A DNA stretch of 64,000 nucleotides from the NCBI GenBank assembly GCA_025055575.1, contig JANWWP010000038.1, forward strand, positions 1-64,000. The letters run 5' to 3'. Below are positions 8,468-16,769 of this stretch, piece after piece; position 1 is the first letter of the stretch, and the number at the start of each line of letters is the position of its first letter. Source of the stretch: Flavobacteriales bacterium (GTDB taxonomy: Bacteria; Bacteroidota; Bacteroidia; CAIKAF01). Made by a program: the position numbers and the translations under genes. The notes under the pieces are model-generated. The model made no database searches and had not been told where the DNA came from. It was given only the letters and a program-made list of their open reading frames with translations.

Positions 8468-10321
8468 ATGAAGAGAATTTTCCTATCCTCCTTGATCAGC
8501 TTGTCTTTGGCTCAACTGATCCAATCTCAGAATGTGGTGAATGTTTCCGGAAACATCACAGCCAACACTACCTGGACCAACAACAACATTTACCGCCTCA
8601 ACGGTATCGTGCGCGTTCAGGAACCCGCGGTTTTGACTATTGAAAAAGGCACAGTGATTCGGGGTGTCACTAACACCAGCACGGGGGAGAAAGGTGTGCT
8701 GTTGATTGAACGGGGGGCAAAAATTGTAGCTATCGGAACGCCGGCCGAACCCATTGTTTTCACTTCGGATCAGGCTCCTGGCAACCGTTCCTATGGCGAC
8801 TGGGGCGGCCTGGTGATTTGTGGCCGCGCCAGCTGTAACTTGCCTGGCGGCGAAGGCGTTTTGGAAGGCGGTTATGGCGCTCAGTTTGGCGGTGGGCTCA
8901 CGCCCAATGATGACGACAGCTCCGGGGCCCTGAAATATGTGCGCATAGAATTCACCGGCTGGCCCATCCAACCCAATCAGGAAATCAATGGTCTGACTTT
9001 AGGTGCTGTGGGCCGTAAAACACTTCTGGAATACATCCAGGTGAGCTACTGCGGTGATGACAGCTATGAATGGTTCGGGGGAACTGTAAATGCCAAACAT
9101 TTGGTCGCTTTCCGCGGTTGGGATGATGAATTTGACATCGACAACGGATATACCGGTAAACTGCAGTTTATAGTGAGTCTCAGGGATCCGGCTGTGGCCG
9201 ATCAAAGCGGCTCGAACGGTTTTGAAATTGACAACGATGGACAGGCCACCAGCAACACGCCTTTTACAAGTCCTGTTATTTCAAATGCCACCATCATCGG
9301 CCCTGCCTCAATCCTTGGTACCACCGTCAATGCACAGTACCAGAGGGCTATTCACTTCCGTCGCAACTCTCAACCCAAGTTATATAATTCTGTTCTGACG
9401 GGATATCCTCGTGGTTTCCATCTGGATGGCAACGGGTGCGAAACGTGGGCTACCCAAGGCGACCTCCAGCTGCGGCAAACCTATCTGGGAGGAATTCTCA
9501 ACCCGAATTTGTATCTCGTGGTGAATTCCGGTTCTACTTTTGATATCCAATCTTTTTTTCATACCTCCGGCTGGAATAACAGGATTTATCAGACCATGGA
9601 CAGTCTGATGCTCACCAACCCCAACAATTTGACTGGCCCGGATTTCAGGCCCATGACTGGATCTCCGCTTTTGGGCAGTGCAGATTTTTCCAATCCCAAT
9701 CTTCAGGATCCTTTCTTTGAGTCGGTGACCTATCGTGGCGCTTTCGGTTCCACGGACTGGACCGAGTGCTGGACCAGCTGGAATCCCCAAATGGAAGACT
9801 ATTCCAAAGCTGTGAATTACAATCCTCAGGCCGCATTCACCTTCCAAAACCTGCCCTTTGGCGGTGTGTCCTTCACCAACACTTCCAGCAATGCCACCTC
9901 TTTTCAATGGAATTTTGGTGACGGCAGCACTTCCACCGACGAAAACCCCGTCCATTTCTATAATTCCAATAACACTTTCACGGTGACTTTGACAGCCACC
10001 AGTCCCTGTGGCACCTCCACCACTACGGCCACGGTGACGGTGACCAACTGGGGTGTTGAAGATGCTGCTGCCACCTACAGTCATTCCCTTCTTTTCCCCA
10101 ATCCCGCGGTGGATGTTATGACGGTTCATCTGGTTTCTGCAGCCAGGGCCCACAATGCTTCGGTCCAGGTGATCAGTCAAAGCGGCCAGGTGGTGGATGC
10201 CTTTAACGTAGCTCTCTCCGAAGGAGCCAACACTTTCCAGTATGACACCCATAAACTATCGTCGGGCGTTTATTTCTTGAAAATTGGTGCCCACACCACC
10301 CGCTTTGCGGTAATCCGCTAA
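8468..10321 (+). CDS. Secreted beta-helix-like protein with PKD domain and T9SS sorting domain
   Basis: 617 aa. Signal peptide (about 1-20), a long repetitive region (about 25-430) with TIEKGTVIRG, GDWGGLVICG and SYEWFGGTVNAKHLVAF turns typical of right-handed beta-helix surface proteins, one PKD domain at about 455-530 (FQWNFGDGSTSTDENPVHFY) and a C-terminal type A sorting domain (LFPNPAVDVMTV ... LSSGVYFLKI). Exported by T9SS and probably anchored at the cell surface. Proteins with this DWGG-type region are often found beside TonB receptors in Bacteroidota, so a joint role in substrate capture is likely but inferred. A strong terminator follows. Confidence 0.8.
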   Translation: MKRIFLSSLISLSLAQLIQSQNVVNVSGNITANTTWTNNNIYRLNGIVRVQEPAVLTIEKGTVIRGVTNTSTGEKGVLLIERGAKIVAIGTPAEPIVFTSDQAPGNRSYGDWGGLVICGRASCNLPGGEGVLEGGYGAQFGGGLTPNDDDSSGALKYVRIEFTGWPIQPNQEINGLTLGAVGRKTLLEYIQVSYCGDDSYEWFGGTVNAKHLVAFRGWDDEFDIDNGYTGKLQFIVSLRDPAVADQSGSNGFEIDNDGQATSNTPFTSPVISNATIIGPASILGTTVNAQYQRAIHFRRNSQPKLYNSVLTGYPRGFHLDGNGCETWATQGDLQLRQTYLGGILNPNLYLVVNSGSTFDIQSFFHTSGWNNRIYQTMDSLMLTNPNNLTGPDFRPMTGSPLLGSADFSNPNLQDPFFESVTYRGAFGSTDWTECWTSWNPQMEDYSKAVNYNPQAAFTFQNLPFGGVSFTNTSSNATSFQWNFGDGSTSTDENPVHFYNSNNTFTVTLTATSPCGTSTTTATVTVTNWGVEDAAATYSHSLLFPNPAVDVMTVHLVSAARAHNASVQVISQSGQVVDAFNVALSEGANTFQYDTHKLSSGVYFLKIGAHTTRFAVIR

Positions 10322-10343
10322 TATTTCGCTCTTTTTAATGAGA

Positions 10344-10374
10344 AGCCGCAGGACTTTTGCTCCTGCGGCTTTTT
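10344..10374 (+). terminator. Intrinsic terminator
   Basis: Perfect 10-bp stem AGCCGCAGGA / TCCTGCGGCT with a 7-nt loop, followed by a T tract. It sits 22 bp after the stop of the T9SS protein gene and closes the receptor/secreted protein unit. Confidence 0.92.
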
Positions 10375-10399
10375 ATTTTCGTGTCCCACAAATCTTTTT

Positions 10400-10816
10400 T
10401 TGAATTTCTACAACCTACACCATTTTCTACTGGAAAACCTTCCTCGGGAGGCTTTTCTTTTTTATGTAACATGGTATCTGATTCTCACCATTTTCATCAA
10501 AGGGGGGGTGTTTTGGGCCGTTGGCTTCAGCCGACCATTTTGTAAAGCCCTTCTGCCGGCGGTACTTTCTCAAATGCTGAATCTGGGAATTTTCATTTCC
10601 TGGGTATTTTCGGACTGGCCAAAGCCTTTTGGTTTTGAATGGATGTTTGCTGCCTGGCTGGGCTATAGCGTTATTTTGGATTTCCTCGTTTTGGCTCTCG
10701 TTAAACCAAAGGATGCTGGCACAAATTCATGGATTTTGGCTTCTGTGGTGGGCAATGTGACGGCGGCCGCAGGGCTGTTGTTGATTTTAATGAGCGTGCT
10801 GGCCCGTGCAATCTGA
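10400..10816 (+). CDS. Small integral membrane protein, unknown function
   Basis: 138 aa. About four hydrophobic segments (around residues 20-40, 50-68, 82-100 and 112-135) joined by short loops; no catalytic motif recognised. The start is a TTG, because there is no in-frame ATG before the first membrane segment, so the N-terminus is uncertain. It comes right after the terminator of the preceding unit and ends one base before the end of the convergent phosphatase gene. Confidence 0.6.
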   Translation: MNFYNLHHFLLENLPREAFLFYVTWYLILTIFIKGGVFWAVGFSRPFCKALLPAVLSQMLNLGIFISWVFSDWPKPFGFEWMFAAWLGYSVILDFLVLALVKPKDAGTNSWILASVVGNVTAAAGLLLILMSVLARAI

Positions 10817-10817
10817 T

Positions 10818-11825
10818 TTATTGCTGGAAATCAATAAAACGTTCACGGACTAATCGGCCTTTATAGCTGTAAATCTGGGCTTGCACTCTATGGGGAGGCC
10901 CCCACTTTATTTTTAAGATGCCAAAATTTTTATGGCAGTAAGGCGGGTCGTAGGCGAAGGTATTGTCTACCAAATTCAGGAGAAAAGTAGAATGCGTCAT
11001 GCCACTGGAGGTGATTTCATGAAAGGTGATACCTGAAGGATAAATGGTTTTTCGGGCGATCTCAGCGCCGTGTATATCGCCGCTCAGAAATAGGACGTTG
11101 TTTTTACCATATACATTCAATAGGCTATCCAGCCGGGCCACATCGCGTGGAAATTCGCCCCATCGCTCTGTGACGATCCTGTCGGCAAATACCTGGATAG
11201 AACTGACCACAATATTCAGCGCTGCAGGACTTCTCAGCAATTGATCTTCGAACCAGGCCCATTGCTTTTCTCCCAGCATAGAAGAGCCGGGGCCTGGCTG
11301 GCCTTTGTTATAGCGGGTGTCCAGCAAAATAAGGCGTACGGTATGGGGTTTTTTCCCCAGATCATAACTCTCATAAATTCCATCTCTGAAGCGGCGCGGT
11401 GCATCCGGAGGTTCATTAAAAAAGTCGCAAAAAATGTTTTTGCTATGCACTTTCTGGGGATAGGAACTGTCGGCATCGTTGACCCCGAAGTCGTGGTCGT
11501 CCCATGTGGCGGCTACCGGTATTTGCGCAATGAAATTCTGATATTCAGGAGAGGCCAGCTGCTTTTGATATTTGCTTCGGAGTATGGAAGTGTCGCGCGT
11601 GTCGGCATAGATGTTATCGCCCATCCAAATCCAAAGGTCCGGCTGTTGTCTCTGAATTACTTTCCAAATGGTTTGAGGCATCCCCTGGAGATTGCATGAA
11701 CCAAATGCAATGACGGAAATATCTCGGCCTTCCAGCCTTCGAGGGGACAGATGTTTTTGGCCGAAGCCCGAAATCGGGCCGACAAAGCCTAACAGGACAA
11801 GAAGTGTTAATTTTGAAAAGTGCAT
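10818..11825 (-). CDS. PhoD-like alkaline phosphatase/phosphodiesterase
   Basis: 335 aa from the ATG at 11825, which gives a clean signal peptide (MHFSKLTLLVLLGFVGPISG); the frame stays open 33 bp further. Metal-binding metallophosphatase motifs of the PhoD family: FGSCN, WMGDNIYAD, WDDHDFGVND and LSGDIHGAE. Predicted periplasmic or secreted phosphomonoesterase/phosphodiesterase using Fe/Ca-type metals. It is divergent from the alpha/beta hydrolase gene, with only 23 bp between start codons, so promoters must extend into coding sequence. Confidence 0.85.
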   Translation of the reverse strand: MHFSKLTLLVLLGFVGPISGFGQKHLSPRRLEGRDISVIAFGSCNLQGMPQTIWKVIQRQQPDLWIWMGDNIYADTRDTSILRSKYQKQLASPEYQNFIAQIPVAATWDDHDFGVNDADSSYPQKVHSKNIFCDFFNEPPDAPRRFRDGIYESYDLGKKPHTVRLILLDTRYNKGQPGPGSSMLGEKQWAWFEDQLLRSPAALNIVVSSIQVFADRIVTERWGEFPRDVARLDSLLNVYGKNNVLFLSGDIHGAEIARKTIYPSGITFHEITSSGMTHSTFLLNLVDNTFAYDPPYCHKNFGILKIKWGPPHRVQAQIYSYKGRLVRERFIDFQQ

Positions 11826-11848
11826 GTCAAAAAAAAGCTTTTGCAAAG

Positions 11849-13009
11849 ATGAAAACACCCCACCTTATTGCCGGCTTAGGTTTGCTGTTAAATTTTTCTT
11901 ACCTCCGGGGCCAGAATCACGCCATCGGTTCCTCCGACTATGCCCTTCCCGATCCGGCCAGGCCTGGCCGCACGGTGCAGGTCAGATTATTCTATCCGGC
12001 GCTGACCCACGGTAATAATACGCCCTGGTCTTCTGGAACTTTTCCTTTAATCAGTTTTGGTCACGGCTTTGCGATGTCGTACACAGCATATCAGAACATC
12101 TGGGAATATTTTGTGTCCAGAGGCTATGCCATGGCCATGGTGGATATGGAGAATGCCGTCATTCCACCGCCCAGCCACTCGGATTTTGGTCAGGATATCC
12201 GATGGGCGGCCAAGGAGCTATTAAACCGTTCGGCGAATTCTTCCACCGATCCAATTTTCGGAAGACTCAACGGGAAAGCAGCTTTTATGGGGCATTCCAT
12301 GGGTGGGGGGAGTTCCGTTCTGGGGGCCGCGATAGAAACGGGTTTTCCGGATGCCGTGGTGGGACTCTCTGCGGCCGAAACCAATCCTTCGGCTGTGAAC
12401 GCCGCGTCTCAAGTGACCTCTCCTTGCCTCATGCTGGCTGGAGAAAAAGATATGGTGACGCCGCCTTCGCAGCATCAGGTGCCCATTTTCAATGCCCTTG
12501 GGTCTTCCTGTAAGGTGTATGCAGAAATAAAGGGCGGCATCCATTGTTATTATGCCCTCGCAAATTTGGCCTGTGATTTCGGGGAAACCACCAGCGGCTC
12601 TCAGCCAGGTATCAGCCGTGCCCAGCAACAACAAGCGACTTACGACATCGTGGAGCCTTTTTTAGCATGGCATTTGAAAAACGCTTCCGCCGGCCCTTTT
12701 TTAAATATGTTGGGGGACAACCGATATTCCGTGGTCAATTCCTGCGCGTTTACGAATTTGAGAGATAATGAGGAAAATTTTGATGCTTTGGATTGCATTC
12801 AAGGATCTGACGGACTTCATATAACTTTTAGAGAGAAGGGGCTCTTTTCCGTGTACAACCTCCAGGGGGTTCGGCTTTTTCACCGGCGCGTTGAGGCTGG
12901 GGTTCGGCTTCATATTCCGGACCTGCCCTCCGGGATTCTGGTGGGCCACCTTGATACGGGGCTGGGCCAGGCAGTACGGCGCTTCGCAACAGTCATCTCC
13001 CATCCCTGA
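11849..13009 (+). CDS. Secreted alpha/beta hydrolase with degenerate T9SS-type tail
   Basis: 386 aa from the ATG at 11849 (MKTPHLIAGLGLLL, a good signal peptide ending near residue 22). Hydrolase core: oxyanion region PLISFGHGFAMSY, nucleophile elbow AFMGHSMGGGSS, acid LAGEKDMVTPP and histidine in GGIHCYY, resembling chlorophyllase/PAF-acetylhydrolase-type esterases. The last 80 residues (GLFSVYNLQGVRLFHRR ... LPSGILVGHL) look like a T9SS sorting domain lacking the usual PNP start. Substrate unknown. Confidence 0.75.
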   Translation: MKTPHLIAGLGLLLNFSYLRGQNHAIGSSDYALPDPARPGRTVQVRLFYPALTHGNNTPWSSGTFPLISFGHGFAMSYTAYQNIWEYFVSRGYAMAMVDMENAVIPPPSHSDFGQDIRWAAKELLNRSANSSTDPIFGRLNGKAAFMGHSMGGGSSVLGAAIETGFPDAVVGLSAAETNPSAVNAASQVTSPCLMLAGEKDMVTPPSQHQVPIFNALGSSCKVYAEIKGGIHCYYALANLACDFGETTSGSQPGISRAQQQQATYDIVEPFLAWHLKNASAGPFLNMLGDNRYSVVNSCAFTNLRDNEENFDALDCIQGSDGLHITFREKGLFSVYNLQGVRLFHRRVEAGVRLHIPDLPSGILVGHLDTGLGQAVRRFATVISHP

Positions 13010-13026
13010 GGCAGCGTGGTTGCGGT

Positions 13027-13752
13027 TTAAGAAAAATAATTTTCCATGTAACAATCTTCGACAAGCCGCTTGTATTCGGCGGTGGGCCGTGCGTCGTCGT
13101 CAAAAACCGTAAGTTCTGATACGGTCTTGCTCGGTTGATTTTGAAAGGCATACCTGGCCAACACAACATGCGGCATTTTGGCAGGGCTTGCTCTCACGTA
13201 GCAACAATCGATGGGAAAGAGCCCGCACCGCGAGAGGCTTGTATTGAAAAGTGTAAAATGGCGAACGGGAAGAAGCAGAAACAGACGCCCGTCCGGTGTT
13301 AGTTTTTCAGCCAGCAGAGCTGCCCAGCGGGGCAGTTGTTCCGAGGAAAAGTGTCTTGCTTGAGCCACGGAAGCCTTGGCATTGGGAAGGTCGTTGATGA
13401 AAAAAGGAGGATTGGCTACCAGGGCCTCCCATTTTTGTGGCCATGCGGAAGGCCAGGGATCAAAAAAATCCTGGCATGAAAAGTGGTGGGAGGGGATGCC
13501 CAAGGCCGACAAATTGAAAGCTGCGTCCTGGCATGCGCCGGCATCGCATTCTATGGCATACATTTCCCACCTTGGATAACGCTGTTTGAGAATACAAGCC
13601 AAAAGTCCCGTGCCGGCTCCCAGATCCAATAGGTGGCCTTTGACGTCTGGAAGAGTAATCCAACAGCCAAAGGTCACGGCATCCGAAGTCACCTTAAAAG
13701 GGCTGTGGTCTTGAAAAATGATAAAATGTCGGAATCGAAAAGGCGCGCTCAT
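13027..13752 (-). CDS. trmN6: tRNA1(Val) (adenine(37)-N6)-methyltransferase TrmN6
   Basis: 241 aa. SAM motif I LLDLGAGTGLLACIL, then the N6-adenine catalytic motif ALVANPPFFIND (NPPF), as in YfiC/TrmN6 enzymes that methylate A37 of tRNA1(Val). The N-terminus FRFRHFIIFQDHSPFKVTSDAVTFG is the standard family start (F-x-Q-x(5)-KVxTDxxLLG type). Its ATG overlaps the rimM stop by 4 bp (ATGA), so it ends the rpsP-rimM-trmN6 operon. Confidence 0.88.
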   Translation of the reverse strand: MSAPFRFRHFIIFQDHSPFKVTSDAVTFGCWITLPDVKGHLLDLGAGTGLLACILKQRYPRWEMYAIECDAGACQDAAFNLSALGIPSHHFSCQDFFDPWPSAWPQKWEALVANPPFFINDLPNAKASVAQARHFSSEQLPRWAALLAEKLTPDGRLFLLLPVRHFTLFNTSLSRCGLFPIDCCYVRASPAKMPHVVLARYAFQNQPSKTVSELTVFDDDARPTAEYKRLVEDCYMENYFS

Positions 13753-14315
13753 GCCAGAAAAACGTCCAAATATCCCTCGGGAAGCTGAACTACAATACGG
13801 CGGGCAACCGGGTCTTTTTTTAGAATAAATCCAGCTTGAGCAGGCACAGGGAAAACGCCTTTATCGGTCTGCACCTGCCACAGGGGATTTTTGCTGTCGC
13901 CCTCTTCTGACACAATAGTTCCACAAATTCCATGGGTCACATCTTCCACTCTATAGCCCACAAAATTTTCTTTCTGAGCATTCGGCACCATCTCCATAAA
14001 GCTCTCTGTGAGGGGCAGCCAGACTTTTTTATTCATGAAGGCTAAGGCAGCCCCGGGGCTTTTCACACCTTTTAATTGAATTACAAATCTGTTGTTCCCA
14101 CGTACTTTAATAAGCTGGATCCGCCAGGGAACCATCCATGTGCCTTCCTGAGTAAAAAGAAATTCAGGCAGGTGGCCAGTAGGACCGTCCCACTGCAATT
14201 CCAGCGCAGGGTTTGGAGAAGCCGGCCGAACAAAAAAACCAGGCGAAAACCACCGATTTTCGCCTGGTTTTAAGTTTAATATTTGAAGTCGGGAATCAGG
14301 CTTCAGCGCTGGCAT
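13749..14315 (-). CDS. rimM: Ribosome maturation factor RimM
   Basis: 188 aa. The C-terminal PRC-barrel half is recognisable ([43 protein letters not shown]), and [18 protein letters not shown] matches the end of the N-terminal RimM beta-barrel. RimM helps 30S maturation and binds S19; its place after rpsP is conserved. The only usable start is the ATG at 14315, 20 bp inside the rpsP end, because the homologous segment begins at about residue 21 ([12 protein letters not shown]). The N-terminal half is divergent. A terminator-like hairpin lies within its codons 16-27. Confidence 0.8.
   Translation of the reverse strand: MPALKPDSRLQILNLKPGENRWFSPGFFVRPASPNPALELQWDGPTGHLPEFLFTQEGTWMVPWRIQLIKVRGNNRFVIQLKGVKSPGAALAFMNKKVWLPLTESFMEMVPNAQKENFVGYRVEDVTHGICGTIVSEEGDSKNPLWQVQTDKGVFPVPAQAGFILKKDPVARRIVVQLPEGYLDVFLA
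14235..14271 (-). terminator. Terminator-like hairpin inside the 5' end of rimM
   Basis: Perfect 15-bp arms AAAACCAGGCGAAAA / TTTTCGCCTGGTTTT around a 7-nt loop. Read in the minus direction, the 3' arm runs into a continuous seven-T tract, so it has all features of an intrinsic terminator. It begins 25 bp after the rpsP stop but is also translated as the N-terminal part of rimM. It could attenuate rimM-trmN6 relative to rpsP. Confidence 0.75.
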
Positions 14316-14850
14316 GGTCCTCCGCTTCTGAGGCGGTGGATGATTCGGCGGGTTCCGCATCCCCAGAGGCGGCTGCCGCGGCGGCCTCGGCTTCGGCAAG
14401 CTTAGCTTTCAGAGCGGCCTCGCGCCGTGCATTGATTTCTTCCTCTTCGGCTCTCCTTTTGCGCTCGGCTTCTTCTTTGGCTTGGCGCAAAGCATTGAGT
14501 TGATGTCCTGTTTTTCTTTCTTTTTCCTTCAACCATTCCTCAAAGCGGGCATCGGCTGTCTCCTGGGTAATGGCGCCTTTTTCCACCCCACGCAGCAGGT
14601 GAAAGCGCAGCATTACGCCTTGAGAGGAAAGCAAATGCCGCACTTTATCGGTGGGCTGGGCACCCACTTTCACCCAATGCAGGGCGCGGTCGAAGTTGAG
14701 AGTGACTTTTTCCGCTTCCTGAAGGGGGTCATAAGTACCTAGCTTTTCAATAAAACGGCCATCTCTCGGCGAACGAGAATCGGCGGCCACGATGTGGTAG
14801 AAAGGACGCTTTTTCCTTCCGTGGCGCTGCAGTCTGATTTTTACTGCCAT
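14296..14850 (-). CDS. rpsP: 30S ribosomal protein S16 with long C-terminal tail
   Basis: 184 aa, about twice the length of E. coli S16 (82 aa). Residues 1-80 are canonical ([49 protein letters not shown]). Residues 100-184 form a charged, probably helical tail ([14 protein letters not shown]) followed by an alanine/glutamate/serine-rich end. C-terminal extensions are common in Bacteroidota S16. First gene of the rpsP-rimM-trmN6 operon, with a TACCTTTG box 33 bp upstream. Confidence 0.95.
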   Translation of the reverse strand: MAVKIRLQRHGRKKRPFYHIVAADSRSPRDGRFIEKLGTYDPLQEAEKVTLNFDRALHWVKVGAQPTDKVRHLLSSQGVMLRFHLLRGVEKGAITQETADARFEEWLKEKERKTGHQLNALRQAKEEAERKRRAEEEEINARREAALKAKLAEAEAAAAAASGDAEPAESSTASEAEDHASAEA

Positions 14851-14883
14851 AAACTAACTGATAGGTTTTTAATTTTGGGAGTG

Positions 14884-14891
14884 CAAAGGTA
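14884..14891 (-). promoter_or_regulatory. Bacteroidota -7 box for rpsP
   Basis: TACCTTTG on the minus strand, an exact TAnnTTTG match, 33 bp upstream of the rpsP ATG. This leaves room for a short 5' leader. Confidence 0.5.
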
Positions 14892-14941
14892 CAAATTACC
14901 CTCATTAAATATTCGCACCCCTCCTAAAGAAAAAATCATCG

Positions 14942-15367
14942 ATGTATTTTTTTCGATTTAAAAGGCGCGTCACCTATGCTGAAACCGATCGCATGGGATA
15001 TTTGTATTATGGCCATTATGCAGCCTACTACGAGGCCGCCCGGGTGGAAGCCCTGCGTGCCTTGGGGATTCGCTACAGGGATCTGGAAGACGCGCACATT
15101 TTAATGCCCGTGCGGCGGTTGGAATGTCGATACCTGGCTCCCGCCTTGTATGATGAGGAGCTGGATATCCACGTAACCATACCAGAATTCCCTACCTTGA
15201 CCTTGCAATTTCGGTATACATTATTTAATGAGGGCGGCCGGTTAATCAATAAGGGCTTTACAGAATTGGTTTTTTATGATGCGGTAAAGAAAAAACCGGT
15301 GCCGGCTCCCGAAACCTTGAAAAATAGCCTGGCTCCCTATTTTAGTGCGCCGGAGAATACAAACTGA
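14942..15367 (+). CDS. Acyl-CoA thioesterase (YbgC/4-hydroxybenzoyl-CoA thioesterase family)
   Basis: 141 aa, a single hot-dog domain of normal length. The catalytic N-terminal motif is clear: VTYAETDRMGYLYYGHYAAYYEAAR, with Asp in the TDxMG turn. Proteins of this family hydrolyse acyl-CoA or aromatic-CoA thioesters in the cytoplasm; some act with Tol-Pal systems, but no tol genes are nearby. It is divergent from rpsP, and its last 31 bp overlap the convergent DUF4159 gene. Confidence 0.85.
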   Translation: MYFFRFKRRVTYAETDRMGYLYYGHYAAYYEAARVEALRALGIRYRDLEDAHILMPVRRLECRYLAPALYDEELDIHVTIPEFPTLTLQFRYTLFNEGGRLINKGFTELVFYDAVKKKPVPAPETLKNSLAPYFSAPENTN

Positions 15368-15993
15368 AGGATATTGGCGCCCATGCGCAGGGCAGCCTGC
15401 CGCTTTTCTTCAGGATCTTTGTGCACATCGGGATCTTCCCATCCATCTCCCAAATCGGTTTCATAAGTGTACAGCAGCACCATCCGGCCTTCGTGAAAAA
15501 TGCCAAAAGCCTGAGGTGGTTTGCCGTCGTGTTCGTGAATTTTCGGAAGGCCTTGGGGAAACTTAAATTTCTGATGGAAAATGGGATGAGAGGCGGGCAG
15601 CTCCGTCAGTTCGTATTCTGGAAACAGCTTTTTTATCTCCGGACGCACATACTTGTCCATGCCGTAGTTGTCATCAATGTGCAGAAAACCACCGGCCAAA
15701 AGATATTGACGTAAATTTTGAACTTCCGAAGAAGAGAACACCACATTGCCGTGCCCCGTCATATGCACAAAGGGATAATTGTAAATTTCCGGAGCTCCGG
15801 GCTCCACATAGTCAGGCTCTGGATGAATCGAGGTTTTTAAATTCTGATTGCAAAAACGGATCAGGTTGGGCAAGGAGGTGGGGTTGGCATACCAGTCTCC
15901 GCCACCGCGGTACTTCAGCACAGCCAACTTGAGACTTTGCCCGGCCAGGCACTGGGATACCGTCGCAAGCAAAACGCAGAGCGCCAAGCGCAT
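15337..15993 (-). CDS. DUF4159 domain protein, secreted
   Basis: 218 aa. Signal peptide (about 1-18), then the DUF4159 domain: KLAVLKYRGGGDWYANPTS, FVHMTGHGNVVFS, LLAGGFLHIDDNYG, HPIFHQKF and TYETDLGDGWEDPDVHKD. The fold is a glutamine-amidotransferase/ThuA-like alpha/beta domain of unknown role; the family is common in Bacteroidota and Planctomycetes. Its ATG overlaps the stop of the DUF5606 gene (ATGA), so the two are co-translated. Confidence 0.85.
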   Translation of the reverse strand: MRLALCVLLATVSQCLAGQSLKLAVLKYRGGGDWYANPTSLPNLIRFCNQNLKTSIHPEPDYVEPGAPEIYNYPFVHMTGHGNVVFSSSEVQNLRQYLLAGGFLHIDDNYGMDKYVRPEIKKLFPEYELTELPASHPIFHQKFKFPQGLPKIHEHDGKPPQAFGIFHEGRMVLLYTYETDLGDGWEDPDVHKDPEEKRQAALRMGANILQFVFSGALK

Positions 15994-16559
15994 CAGCCAG
16001 CTTTGCGAGGGGTGTTCACTTTAGGGCCGCCCTTTCCTTTAGTAGAGGTGGAGGGCGCTTTAGAGGCGGCTTGGGAAATGGGACTTTTATTCTTTTCGGA
16101 GGATGCGGGGGCTTTTTTCACCGTGCCTTGGGAAGTCTCATTCTCCTGCTCAGAATCTTCCTCGGAGTTTTTCTCAGGCAATAAGCCTTTGGCTTGAAGC
16201 AAATTAAACCAGTTGAAAAATTTTTTGATGTCGGAGGAATAGACCTTCTGCCGGTCAAATTCCGGCACCAATTCAGCAAAAGCGGCCCTGAAATCATCTT
16301 CATTTTGCAGGGCGCCCACATCAAAGGTACCCCCTTGGGTTTTTTCTGCCAGCCTTAAAAAGGCTTCCTTTAAGGGCAGGTTTTCTTCTCCAGTTGTGAA
16401 AATGGCGATATCCGTAAGATGGCTCACCCTGTGGTTGGCATATACAGGGATCCGGCGACCATCAGACAGAGATTCGGCCACCAAGCCAAAACTGGTTTTA
16501 TTGATAACGCGATACAATCCGGGCTTCCCTGAAACGTAGATAACCTTTTCGAATCCCAT
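15993..16559 (-). CDS. DUF5606 family protein
   Basis: 188 aa from the ATG at 16559; a TTG three codons upstream would lie inside the promoter box. Residues 1-125 match DUF5606 (VSGKPGLYRVINKTSFGLVAESL, RVSHLTDIAIFTTGEENLPLKE, VYSSDIKKFFNWFNLLQ), a Bacteroidota-specific cytoplasmic family of unknown function. The last 60 residues are a low-complexity Ser/Lys/Ala/Pro tail. Coupled to the DUF4159 gene. TACTTTTG ends 6 bp before the ATG, suggesting a leaderless or near-leaderless transcript. Confidence 0.85.
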   Translation of the reverse strand: MGFEKVIYVSGKPGLYRVINKTSFGLVAESLSDGRRIPVYANHRVSHLTDIAIFTTGEENLPLKEAFLRLAEKTQGGTFDVGALQNEDDFRAAFAELVPEFDRQKVYSSDIKKFFNWFNLLQAKGLLPEKNSEEDSEQENETSQGTVKKAPASSEKNKSPISQAASKAPSTSTKGKGGPKVNTPRKAG

Positions 16560-16565
16560 ATCGGG

Positions 16566-16573
16566 CAAAAGTA
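16566..16573 (-). promoter_or_regulatory. Bacteroidota -7 box for DUF5606-DUF4159
   Basis: TACTTTTG on the minus strand, 6 bp upstream of the chosen ATG. The rest of the 201-bp gap up to crtD has no other feature I can support. Confidence 0.55.
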
Positions 16574-16769
16574 AAGGGAAAGCTATGTTTGAGCAAAATT
16601 TCAGGCGCTGGCCTTCAGTATTGTTGGAACAAGGGAAATGATTTTTGACTTCTAAACTAAAGAAATAGTCCTCATGGAATCCTGTTTCAACTCTTGCACT
16701 AGTCGGATGTTATTAAACTCCGATACCTTAAAAACAAGCTGATTGATTTCTTGACCATCTAAACAATTC

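Noticed and set aside
9380-10252. 290-codon minus-strand frame under the secreted beta-helix gene
   Set aside because: Antisense to a gene with signal peptide, PKD and sorting domain; its translation has His/Gly/Arg-rich composition without any recognisable fold.
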